A DNA stretch of 64,000 nt from Craspedostauros australis. Taxonomy: Eukaryota; Bacillariophyta; Bacillariophyceae; Mastogloiales; Achnanthaceae. The stretch spans positions 434,001-498,000 of the forward strand of contig JAMXDE010000003.1 of NCBI GenBank assembly GCA_026770025.1, read 5' to 3'. Shown here piece by piece: positions 31,725 through 42,914 of the stretch; within the stretch, counting starts at the first letter, position 1; each line of letters opens with the position of its first letter. The notes beneath the pieces were generated by a model. It did not search any database. It was not told where the DNA came from and worked only from the letters and a program-made list of their open reading frames with translations. The position numbers were made by a program, and so were the translations under genes.

Positions 31725-32657
31725 TCACGCGGCTGTGCAGAGCGTGTGACCTTTCTGCTGGAGGTTGCTGTCTTTCTTGATGGCCTCGAGAATTGCAAGG
31801 TTGGCCTGAGTGAACGATGGCTCGGCGGCGGTTGGCGCTGTTCTCTGGATCTCGATCATGCGCTGGTTGATGAAGCTGTTGGTCTCGAGCAGCGTCTTGA
31901 GGTCGATGTCGACCTGGATGCTGGCTTCGAGCCTGCGGCTGCGCTTGGCCTTGGAGGAGGATTTGTACTGTCCATGCAGGGAGTCGCGGAAGTGCTGTCC
32001 GACCTTCTCCCTCGCCAAGTGGTCGCCGATCTCGTGCCATCGACCGCTCTGGAACTTGACGAAGCCGCCATTCGGGCTGGCATCGCGGATCTCGTCGATC
32101 ACCTGCGTCACGATCTTCGACTTCTCCACGCGGCTGTTGGCGTCGGCGTAGAGGCTGAGGTGGCGCTGGATGCGGCGCTTGAAGTTGCGGTTGCCGCTGT
32201 GCATGCGTGCCTCCTTGCCGGTGGCGCAGATGACGTCGAAGGGACCTGGAGTGAAGTCATCCGAAAGCGGAGACATCTTGCCGATTCGGCTGGTGGTCTT
32301 CTGAGTGACGTTGGTGATTGGGGCAGGCATGACGATGTTGAGCGCGATTGGGATGCTGCTGCTGCCGAAAGATGAGACGAGGTTGTTCTGGGAGTTGGTG
32401 TTGCTGATGGCTGGCATGATTGCTGTTGTTGATGCTGTTGCTGATGTGATTGGGTGATTGGGAAGTTGAGCGGTGTAGTGACTGTTTGATTGTTGTTGTT
32501 GCTGTTGTTGCTGTTGTTGCTGTTGTTGCTGTTGTTGCTGTTGTTGCTGTTGTTGCTGTTGTTGCTGTTGTTGCTGTTGTTGCTGTTGTTGCTGTTGTTG
32601 CTGTTGTTGCTGTTGTTGCTGTGAATTTGATTTTATGAGGAGGAGAGGACACATCAT
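31725..32657 (-). CDS. DUF6824 protein with long polyglutamine tract
   Basis: 310 residues from ATG 32657. The first 12 residues are followed by about 44 consecutive Gln, then a Ser/Asn/Thr-rich region, then a DUF6824 domain (about residues 130-235): DVICATGKEARMHSGNRNFKRR, VEKSKIVTQVIDEIR, GGFVKF, W.EIGDHLAREKVGQHFRD. The ending is helical with KKDSNLQQKGH. DUF6824 proteins are abundant in diatoms and of unknown function; the fold is suspected to bind nucleic acid because of basic residues. The adjacent CRAL-TRIO gene carries the same domain. Confidence 0.85.
   Translation of the reverse strand: MMCPLLLIKSNSQQQQQQQQQQQQQQQQQQQQQQQQQQQQQQQQQQQQQQQQQQQQSNSHYTAQLPNHPITSATASTTAIMPAISNTNSQNNLVSSFGSSSIPIALNIVMPAPITNVTQKTTSRIGKMSPLSDDFTPGPFDVICATGKEARMHSGNRNFKRRIQRHLSLYADANSRVEKSKIVTQVIDEIRDASPNGGFVKFQSGRWHEIGDHLAREKVGQHFRDSLHGQYKSSSKAKRSRRLEASIQVDIDLKTLLETNSFINQRMIEIQRTAPTAAEPSFTQANLAILEAIKKDSNLQQKGHTLCTAA
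32489..32622. repeat. CAG/CAA repeat (9-bp unit) encoding polyglutamine
   Basis: About 15 units of TTGTTGCTG on the + strand, i.e. CAGCAACAA on the coding strand, giving about 44 Gln codons. The fixed 9-bp register indicates expansion by unit duplication. Confidence 0.95.
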
Positions 32658-34803
32658 GGATCAGGCCTGTTCGTGTCCACGATGCACAACGCCCAACGCG
32701 CAGAACAACATGCACAAAGACAAACAACAGAGACACAAAAGCTGGATTCCGACGTTCGCTGTCATCGTCGCCACACCGCGCTTTGCTCTTTGTCGTGGTT
32801 GTTTTTCTCGTTCACGGTTGCCTCCTCTGTGATTCAACTCGGTTTGCCACAACCAAAACGACGACCAAAGTGTGATCTGTGATTGTCAGCACGCAGAACG
32901 TGTTCTTGATCGAAAACGAAATGCAAACATCTAACCTTCGGTAGCGCAACGATTGCCAATCGGCTTTCAGCTTCTGGTCGAACCCTAAGCAAAACACATG
33001 ACTAAATTTCTCGCATCTCCAACTGTGACAGAACAGGGAATGATACGAGGCGACGTACAGACGCCATCGTTAAGCAACATCGACGAACAGGCAAAAGGCA
33101 GTCACATTTTGTCCACATTGGCCGGTTGCGATGGTGTCGTTGCTCGTCGCGCGTCGATGTTGGTGTGGGACAGGTGGGGTATGGACACGGACACACATCC
33201 TCCCTCCCCTGTGACCTTGTGCTCACTTCCCACCATCGCACTGGGCTTGCACCATGGCTCCCACAATGGCAACCTCCTGCATGGAAGGATACCAGTCGCC
33301 ACGAAATCGAAGTGTGTTACGATACCTGCGCACGGTGGAATGGACATACAAATACTCCTTTGGTTTGATAAGGTATCTACCAATACCAGCGACGTGCGGA
33401 AGAAGCCGCCAGAGAGACAGAGAGAGAGAGAGTACTCTTCTCTGCGTCTCTCGAGGCAGCATTCTATTCCGTTCGGAGCTGCATTCGTGCATCTTTTTAT
33501 ACTAGTACCACACTAACACTCCTGCTCACACTGTGACGCAATCAAGCTGTACGACCGACCCATGCAAGGCTCAGCTGCCCACCATACGTACAACGCAGCG
33601 TATCCCCACCAAGCAGTATCGGATGTTCATCTCCCCCATCCGAACACTGAAAATAAGCGAGGCACGCGGAATGGTCCACATGGTCGACCTTCCCGTGCCC
33701 TACCAGTACGGTCTATGAAACAGCTACACCGACAATGATCTCCTCAGGGGCCGTCACTTCCAATGTGGACAGCAGGATGAGAGTTGAGCCAATCGTGTGA
33801 AATGCAACACCTGTATCGTCAATGGTGCCATGTCCCGTTGCATGCTGAGAGACGTACGAGCTGGTACCAAGGTCAACAACATGAGGCGTTTTGTCTCGTC
33901 GGAGGTTCGGATCCTGGCGAGATCATTTTGGCCAAATTGTGTCGGCGCACCCATTCATGACCAAGCGGGATTCACTACAGGTTGTCCCCGTTTGATCAAC
34001 TCGACTAATTAATTACCCGTTACTATTTTGCGCAACACGCGAAAAAGACAGCGCTGGAATCGCCGTTGCTGTGTGACGAAAACGAGATCGAGGAGCAGCA
34101 ACCAAGAACCAGCAAGCGATCAGCAAGCAACACCCACACAGCAGCAACTGCGGCATCACCAACACCACCAGCACAAGCCCCTTGAAGGTACGGCAATGAC
34201 GCCGCTGACGGCGATGGGATTGCAGGAAGCGCGATGACATGATGCACCGTTTGGAAAGGATTCAACAAGCGTGAAGAACGTTGCAGGAAATGGGTTTGTT
34301 GGGTGGCGCTGGGCGAAACGGAGCAGCTGAGTCTTCTGATCTGCTGTCCCGGAAGGGCGCTGAACGACCGCTGGACCAACAAGATGGACTGATGCGCGGT
34401 ACAGCGAATGTTGCGACACGGCGCAATCGACGATGAGGAGGATCCCCATCTGGTGAATAAACAGATGAACTGGTGGCTTCTATCTGAGCGCGGAGATCAG
34501 CGCCATCCAGCATCACCAACGGAATGATCCTCCGCATGCTGCTCCAGGAAGGCCAACATGAAGTCCGCCAACGCAGCACATTCTGAACCACCCAACATCC
34601 CCAGTCCTTGAACGAAGCAACACCTTGAAGTACCTGCAAACGGCGTTGCTTTCAAACACTCACGGATGCTTGCTTTCCATTTCACTTCATTGACGCACCG
34701 TTGAATTCGCATCCCACAAACATGCACACACGCAATCGATGCCAACAACAATTTTGCAAATGCTACAGAACGATTTCAGAACAGTCACCACGAATATCAC
34801 AAA
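32658..34803. other. Long intergenic stretch
   Basis: About 2.1 kb without a gene I can support. Several short open frames exist on both strands but none shows a motif. Contains an AG/CT tract (33415-33436) and no TACTCGTA. Confidence 0.4.
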
Positions 34804-34992
34804 ATGGTCGAGTCAAGAAAGCCAAACAAGCTGTACGCCACACACCCAAAGGGATATGGAAAGGGATCCCGCGCATGCCGCGTCACTGGACGTGAGGGTG
34901 GTGAAGGTCTGATCCGCAAATACGGAATTAACATGAAGCGTCAGGTGTTCCGTGAGCGCGCCCTGGACATGGGATGGATGAAGTACAACTAA
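34804..34992 (+). CDS. RPS29: Ribosomal protein uS14 (S29), zinc ligands missing
   Basis: 62 residues, ATG 34804, one exon. The core GLIRKYG.NM and the N-terminal basic stretch match eukaryotic S29. The four zinc-binding cysteines of the usual CxxC...CxxC pattern are not intact: CRVC is CRVTG here and MCRQC is MKRQV; only one Cys remains. The rest of the fold is preserved, so this looks like a functional zinc-independent variant. It is a small-subunit protein near the decoding site. Confidence 0.9.
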   Translation: MVESRKPNKLYATHPKGYGKGSRACRVTGREGGEGLIRKYGINMKRQVFRERALDMGWMKYN

Positions 34993-37081
34993 ATCCGCGC
35001 GCCTTGGTGGATAGAAAATAAACAGGAGACTTACCGGCCACCTACTACTACTACCACATCAAACAACCAATGATATCGAGTTCTATGGCTGTGCAATTAG
35101 ACCTGTTGCGCATGTGGCCGCCCAACCATGAATACTGTTTGGCATGTCCAGTTGCTGTCAAAATGTGGAGACGATACTGTGCGGTTTGGCTACCACAATT
35201 GCCCAACAAGAGTGCAGAACAACAACGGTATCGAGGAACGGATTACCACCTATTGTATCAAATTGCCTGTGGACAGCGATGATCTTGAGCAATCTGAAGA
35301 TGTCTTGATGCGGACCCATTTACAAGCAAACGATTCTTTGTCTCTCTCTCCAGCTTCTTATCTACTCACACACCCTCCCAATGGGATATTTCAGCGTACG
35401 ACGCAACAGGAAGTAACAGAGCATGCGTATTGATGGATAGGCAGGGATTGGAGTGATCTGTGGTACTGCTCCCATTCAAGCCAACACCATCCACTTGATG
35501 AAAGAACTCCTTGGCTGATTTCTTCAATGTTCTTGCTTGCTACCTGCCATGATCGCAGCGACGAAGTCCAGAAACGACATCTCAAGAGCACGGTTTGTTG
35601 GCGTTTTCCTACGTGCTCATACTCTATCTTCGTTTCGTAGATGGTGATACGATGTTGTGTCCTTTTTGGGTTCTGCGTGAACCGGAGAAGGTCATAGTAC
35701 GCGTCCTCGAATAAAGTAGCCATAGATCAAAAAGTCATCCTCCGATGTGAGACAAGTTGAATGTCTCGCGTGCGACAAGATTCACAACGGCGATGTGTAC
35801 TGACACGAAACACGGACATGTTCCAGTTCCCCCAAAAGCGACGGCACAACGAAGCACATGGATCCGTGACGACGACAAAATCAAACTTTGCCGAAGTGCC
35901 TTCGCATGGATCACCGTGAACGGTGATCCTGGTGTTCCACCACTGCGTGTGCAACCATTCGCGGCTTCACCCCCTTGCGCGGCGTATTTGCATGGCTGTG
36001 CCTGCCAACACAGAGTTGGCTTGAGCACCAGAAGCACTAAAATACCTGCGCACGGTTCTACCACACGATCACGAGTAGAGGAGTGAAACCGGCGACACAG
36101 CGCGCGCTGGAGAGGAAGCGGCCAACACCTCCACCACCAACAAGCAACAGACACGAGGAGACCAACACTGCAACAGCCCAGGCCTCCAGGGTACACTCGC
36201 AGCAACCAAGACCACCAACAACCTGCTCGCAACCCCCTGGGGAAAGCACGTCACAGGAAAGACCAGATAAGACCACAACAAGGCAAGACATCGAGCGGAC
36301 GCACACGCAGGAGCAGAGCAACGCAGACATCGTCTTGTTGTGCACGAACTCTCCTCCGTTGTTTTGGGGGTCTCCGAGATCTCTCCCTTCGCCAAACATC
36401 CTTCGATCTCGTTCCGTATCAAACCCTGTGGTTGATCGTCGCTTAGAAGTTGCGCCTACAACAGAGACAACTACAATAGCAACATTACAACGACGACATC
36501 GACAGCAACGATAACATCGACATCGATAACACAACCTGGCAGAACCGCAGAGAAGGCAGACAGTAGAGACTTTCATCCATCAGCAAGCAAGCAACCAACC
36601 AACCAACCAGGCAGGCAGTCATTCGCCATCACCAAACTACCTTGGCCGAGACATCTCATCAGACACCAACAAACACTGCTTGACGGATCGGTTGCCAAGA
36701 CCAACAGGGACCTATCATACCATACCGCACACCCTCGCACTGTTAAACACAGCGAACCACACTCTACCGTATCTGCGAATACCAGACCAAGCCACACAAC
36801 ACACTACAACACAACACAATAGAGTAGGTGCGCCCATTCGCAATACCACTTCCACGCAAGGACACAAGCACACAACTGCACATCACGTCAAGCCAAGCCA
36901 AGCCACTTCAGGCGACGCTATCCGTACATCACACAACATTACACTACTCTACTCTACTCTACGCCACGCAGTCTATCTACACTGGAGTAAAGGCAGAAGC
37001 AAAGCCAAAGGCCAGCACAAACACAGACAAGCAGTGAGCACCACACGCAGGCTGTGGTTGCAACAACGATAGCAGTTGAGG
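34993..37081. other. Long intergenic stretch upstream of the G-alpha gene
   Basis: No gene with recognisable motifs. A minus-strand frame at 35391-35723 (110 codons, ATG, starts MATLFEDAYYDLLRF) is the best candidate, unsupported otherwise. The ~500 bp before the G-alpha ATG are CA-rich, with (AACC)n near 36593-36612. Confidence 0.4.
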
Positions 37082-39209
37082 ATGGGATGCGGCTCATCTG
37101 TGCCTGACGGGCCAGGCCCAGGCAAATCAGAAGCGGCCCTGCAGAGGCGGCCAGGAGGAGATGACCCCGCAGAGCTCGCCAAGTCCAGCGGCATCGACAG
37201 AGACCTGGACAGAGCCAGGCAGCAGGAGGAGCTCAAGGTCAAACTGCTGCTGCTCGGGGCGGGAGAGTCAGGAAAGTCCACCATCTTCAAACAGATGCGC
37301 ATTCTGCACGGATCTCCAAGGTCAGAAGACGATCAGAGGATGTACGGAGTCGTCGTGCGTTCCAACATCATCACGGCCATGCGCAAGCTGTGCCAGCTGC
37401 TGCGCACTCTGGGCCTGGAGGAACAGCTCGCGCAGGACGCGCCCACCGATCCGGAAGACCCCACCACGCCGAAGGAAGCCTTTGACATGCTCATCGCGCA
37501 TCTGGTGGAGAACACGGCGGAGCCCATGGGCGACACGGCGAATGGAGGCGGTGAGGACTGGGTTGGTCACAGCGCAAGAGCGGGCCTTGGACCCAACAAC
37601 GATGCCAAGCAGTTCCTGCAGCTGTGGAAGCCCATGAAGATCCTCTGGGATGTAAGTTCATGCATGCACATCACAGTGAATTGTATTGCGTTGCATTGTA
37701 TTGTATTGTATTGTATTGTATTGTATTGTATTGTATTGTGTTGTGTTGTGTTGTGTTGTGTTGACCGAAGTTGAGATGACTGATGTGCATGCGCATGCAT
37801 GCGTGGAAATGGTGGAACATGGAGCGCCCAAGTCAATGAATGCAGCGCTGCAGTTTCGCCCTTGCATCGTCGTTCACAACAACAACAACACAGCAACAGC
37901 CCGGCTGCTTGCCTGGCTGTCGTATTAATGTTGCTGCATTCAACTCACCTTCCCATTCCCCACCTGTCTCTATCTCTATCCCTATCCAACTATCTCATCC
38001 AACCACGACATGTCAACATCTGCTCTCCCCAACTGCAACAATCACATGAACGAACACCGACAACGACGCAACCAACACCAGTCAACCACCATGAGAGAGG
38101 TCTGGCAGAAACGATCCCAAGCCAACATTATCGATGGACACAACGAGTATCTGCACAACATAACGCGCCTCGCCGCCCCCACCTTCCGCCCCACCACGCA
38201 GGACATCCTGCTGGCCCGTGTCAAAACTACGCAAGTCGTCATGGAACGGTACCGCATCGATGGGATCGACTTTGAGATGTACGACGTGGGTGGCCAGCGG
38301 TCCGAGCGCCGCAAATGGATTGACTGCTTTGACAATGTGGACGCCGTGATTTTCGTTGCCGCTCTGTCCGAGTACGACCAAACACTAGCCGAGGCCAGGA
38401 GAACGAACCGCATGGTCGAGGCGCTGGAACTCTTCAAATCGGTCTGCAACAACAGAGCATTCGCCAACACATCGATCATGCTCTTCCTCAACAAGAAGGA
38501 CGTCTTCGCGGAGAAGATCCTCTACAGCGACATCCAGGCCCAGCCGCCCTTCCGAGACTACGCAGGACCACCCCACGAATTCAACAGCGGCGTCCTCTAC
38601 TTCATCCAAAAGTTCAAGGACTGCTTGATCAATGACGACTTCAACGACTCCTTCATTCATGTTACCTGTGCAACTGATACCAACAACAGTAAGTGCAAAC
38701 GGAGGCCGTCCAAGTCAATTCAACTCAAGTCAATGCGGCATATCTCAGTCCAGTTCAGCCCAGTTCTTTGCGCATCATCTCTCCACGCCCTCACCATCTC
38801 ACCCATTCTTCGTGCCTTCTCGAACAACATATGCTTTGCCCTCACATTTGCTTTTGCACCACCATTGCTGCGTACTCGTATGGTACCATTACCCACTCTG
38901 ACACCCAACCACAGTGGAATTCGTGTTGGATTCCACAAGAACAATCATCATGACGGACGTAAGTGTTACAAACCTGCTGCTGACCCTTGCCAATCTCGAT
39001 TGTCGGACGAGCACCTTGTCTTGGCCATAGTGCAATGCCCTGCTTCTGCCATGCAACATGTCTCACCCCTCATTTCCTTCCTCTCCCACGAACGATTCCG
39101 GTATGATGATACCAATATTACTACTTTCGACACCGACATCCCCAACTCCATTCCCGCATCGTGCCAAACACAGAACTTGCGACGATCGGGATTCCTCGGG
39201 TCTAGTTAA
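37082..39209 (+). CDS. Heterotrimeric G-protein alpha subunit
   Basis: Four exons: 37082-37651, 38100-38688, 38915-38958 and 39174-39209 (introns 448, 226 and 215 bp); 412 residues. N-terminus MGCGSS fits myristoylation on Gly2 and palmitoylation on Cys3. The P-loop GAGESGKST, switch I arginine in LLARVKTT, switch II DVGGQRSERRKW with the catalytic Gln, NKKD and TCATDT are all present. Length is above the usual ~355 because of a longer N-terminus and helical domain. The C-terminus is NLRRSGFLGSS, which lacks the pertussis-toxin cysteine and is extended past the usual receptor-contact end. Exon 1 was chosen to start at the MGC motif rather than an upstream TTG. Confidence 0.95.
37695..37763. 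repeat. Pentanucleotide microsatellite in G-alpha intron 1
   Basis: About nine units of TTGTA followed by five of TTGTG, 44 bp inside the intron donor. Confidence 0.92.
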
Positions 39210-40568
39210 GGAGTGGCGCTGTGTCCAGGCCATGGCCAGATCATGCCATGTCATCTGTCCGACGCACTTTGTGTAACTGCGTGCGCATTCATGGTCTGGT
39301 GCAGTTTCATGCACCAAGTACCTTTCCAAATGCCTACTGCGCGATGCGTCGACCCCGGTTCAACGGCTGGACGGCTTGTTTCGGAAAGGTCCGACCATGC
39401 TCCGTGTCGCATGCTGAACTGTGCGGAAGATGGATGGATGGATGAACAATGGACAGCAGGAGGATGTGATGGCTTTGTTTTGCCGTCTGCACCTCCTGCT
39501 GCTTCTGCTTTCGAATCGCGCGAGAGCATTCCTGGCGGACGTTGCTTCCTTCGTTTGGGTGAAAGGGAGTACCATGCAACTACTACATACGAGTGCAGTC
39601 CTGCTCTATCCTCGTCTACTCTACTATTGTGCAAATCATAGTGTACGTCCGCACAAAAGCCAGGAATGCAGACACATCCACGCACACATGACGGAGGGAA
39701 CAAGCCAAGAGGAAACAAATCAAGAACACGCACAATACTATTACTTTTTGTTAATGTCACGGTGAGACCATCAATCCTGGAGACATCTCTGCTCCTCTTC
39801 GCACTACTTGACATTATATTCATACGGATGGTACATTGAATCCAGTAGTGCAGAGCAGGTTACTTGGACTCTTCCATTGGGCCATTATCAAACAAGCGTA
39901 TATTATACAAGAGCAGATGGGATATGATCTTGCTGTGCGAGTATGGTATGTGTGGCAGGAGAGTCGCCTTCTGCCCTGGATGCTTTCACTTTGGTCCAAG
40001 TTGCTGGACTCTCTCTAGTTTTGCCTTGTCTACATTCATGTTCTTCGTTGGGGCTCGCGCGGAGAAACAGCGCTTTGTACCGTTATAAATAACGTCGATT
40101 GTCGATCAAACGAGACGCTCGACCAAATGGACAGCAATGCTGTGTGTGGATCTGCAGACAATTCAAAAATTGACCCATGAGGACAGCATTGGATTCGAGT
40201 TCGGTGGGACGTTATTTCGTGTCTTCGGCCGAGCCAGCCAACGCGACAGCACCAGAAAAAAGAAGAAACACCGCGCAACAGGACAGCAAGAACAGCAACC
40301 ACGATGGGGGCGTTGGCTTCCTGAATCACACCGCTTCCAAGACACGCCAACTCGTGGGAGAGGAGACCAGCCTCCTCCCGAATTCACATCGTCTGACCGA
40401 CAAGAAGAAGACCAAACGGATACGAACAGACACACCAAGGCAGCCGCATCCACCCCTCTGCCAAGACAGTGCACAAAGCAACACGAACAGAACCAGAAGG
40501 GACTTCGGTGTAGCAAACGAACGAACGGCAACGGCAATACCAATAACAATACCAACACCAGCAACACC
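39210..40568. other. Intergenic region between G-alpha and V-ATPase d
   Basis: No gene recognised. The last ~150 bp before the V-ATPase ATG are an AACGGCAATACCAATAACAA-type leader. Confidence 0.45.
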
Positions 40569-42128
40569 ATGTCCGCTTACCCAAAGGAACCGGTCGGTAA
40601 CATGGCCACCTTCAACATCAACCATGGCTTCACCGAGGCCTTGGTTCGTGGTATGCGATGCTCCTTCCTCAAGGACTCCGATTACCATCACCTGACCCAG
40701 TGCGAGAGTCTCGAGGATGTTGCGCTGAACCTTAACGAGAGCGACTACAGCGAGGCCCTCGCCGATCTCGACTCCCTGACTCCCAACGCCCTGCAGAAGG
40801 TCGCCGTGGAGAAGGTACGTTGCGGTGCGCTACAATACGTTACGTTACTTTCTTTATTTGGCATTTTGGTGGTTCAGTGTGCTGAAGCGTTGGCGCGTTG
40901 GCTTGCAGTTCGATACAACCAATGTGCCATCTCTGCATGGATCTCTGCTGAGCCTCTGCTGAGCATTCTAAAGCACGCACGAACTAACACACACAACTCC
41001 ACTCTGCCTGTCTCCATACTCACCATCACATGGGGTTTGGTCTGCGCTGATCTGCACACCCTGTGACGATGCTTAATTCGTTCAACAACATCATGTAACG
41101 TGATGCAATGTGCTGTAATGTGCTGCAATGTGATGGGACATTGTCAATTATCACTCGCCACTTCCACCGCAACAACTATCGCCAATACTGTGACTCTGTT
41201 CCTGCAGCTCGTCGATGAATTCAAGTACCTTCGCATGCAGTCGGTGCAGCCACTCTCGAAGTTCCTGGACTTCATCTCCTACGAATACATGATCGAGAAT
41301 GTGATGCTCCTGTTGAAGGGCGCCCTCAGCGGACGCGACATCAACGAGCTCCTCGAGCAGTGCCACCCTCTGGGTATGTTCAAGGAGTCCGTCATGAGGA
41401 GCATCCCCACATTCGAAAACTCGTCGCGCGGATACTCCGACCTCTACCAGACAGTCCTCGTCGACACTCCCGTCGGCCAATACTTCGCCACATTCCTCCA
41501 GGAATCTGCCGAGGCCAGAGGAGGTGGATCCCGCAACGTCCTCGAGGAGGTTGAGATCGAGATCATCAAATCGTCGCTCATCAAGTACTGGTTGGAGGAC
41601 TTCGCCAACTTCTGCGACACCATGGGCGGAGACACAGGAAGCCTCATGGGCGAGATCTTGAGAGTGCGCGCCGACACCAACGCCATCAACATCACCCTCA
41701 ACTCCTTCGGCACACCCCTCAACGAGCCAAACATGCGCGTCACGGACCGAAAGCGCCTCTACCCAGCCGTCGGACATCTGTACCCGGTCGGCACCACCAT
41801 GCTCACCGATGTCGGTGACGAGGATGAGCTCGGCAACGTCCTCGAGCTCTTTCCGCAGTACGCCGGAATCTGGAACCTCCATGCCTCTGGATCCGTCGAG
41901 AAGAGCATCGATGATGCCTTCTATGAGCGCGATGTGCAGATGCTGGAGCTCGCCTTCGAGAGCCAGTTCCACTTCGGCGTCTTCTACGCCTACGTCAAGC
42001 TGAAGGAGCAGGAAATCCGCAACCTTGTATGGATCACTGAATGCATCCTGCAGCAGCAGAAGGATGAGATCGAGAAGTTCGTCCCAGTCTTCTCCCAGCA
42101 CGCACCATGGCGCGAGAAGAAGCGATAA
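40569..42128 (+). CDS. V-type ATPase V0 subunit d
   Basis: Two exons, 40569-40814 and 41208-42128 (intron 393 bp, phase 0); 388 residues, normal for the family. Recognised by FNINHGFTEALVRG, LKDSDYHHLTQCESLED, and in exon 2 FLDFISYEYMIENVMLLLKG and the C-terminal KLKEQEIRNLVWITECI. It is the cup-shaped subunit joining the rotor c-ring to the central stalk of the proton pump in vacuolar and silica-deposition membranes. GC-rich codon use points to high expression. Confidence 0.96.
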
Positions 42129-42914
42129 ACGCCCACAAACGAGCTTGGCACGATGAGTTGCAACGCATTGAAAGTGCCGACTCACGTGCAGCAGCCACGA
42201 AACAGGAAGAGTGTGTCCAAAACAAATCACCGAATGAACACAAGAAACACAAACTCACATGTACCACAGACCAAGCACTAGTATGCGACGATTTAACCAA
42301 ATAAAAAGCAGAAACATCACAGGATGCAACATGATCCTCTACGCGTATTCTCGTCTGTCTCTAAAGGGACAGAGAGAGAGAGAGATGTTGTGATGTTGTC
42401 GTGCGAAAGACTATCTTCTTTCTATCTAGACTACGAGCTCTGAACAGAATTCCAATACAGAGCTCGAGCCCCACTCTCTAGTCGTACTTGTCGCATCGTG
42501 TCGTGTCGTGCGGTTCAAAGTCCGCGCGACAGATTTCGTCATCGCGAAGAAACACCACGAACACACGCGCACATCTTTCTTCCTCTCTCTCTTGTTGCCG
42601 TTGTTTTTGCCGTGCGTTGTTGTGGTGTTGTTGTGTTGTCTTGGTGTGGCAATTGGCACAACAGCAAAAAACACGACACAACAGCAACGGGTCTTCGCAA
42701 CACGCAGCAGCGCAAGGCAACGAGAGTATCCTCTGGTTTTGCCTTCTCCTGCAATCGTCTCTCTCCTCTGCGTTTGTATCCAGACACGAGACGAGGCTGT
42801 GACCCACTCAACACAGACGACTTCGACGCAGCACTCCAGCGCAAGTCCAACGCACTGACCATACCAAACCATATCGCACAAGCCCAGAACAGCCCAACGC
42901 GTTGAACCGCCAAG
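42129..42914. other. Intergenic region, V-ATPase d / AP-1 gamma
   Basis: No gene. Contains a hairpin TCTGTC...GACAGA followed by (AG)n near 42355-42385. Confidence 0.5.

Noticed and set aside
41151..42230. Long minus-strand frame of 359 codons opposite V-ATPase subunit d.
   Set aside because: Antisense shadow; the plus strand matches V-ATPase d over its full length.
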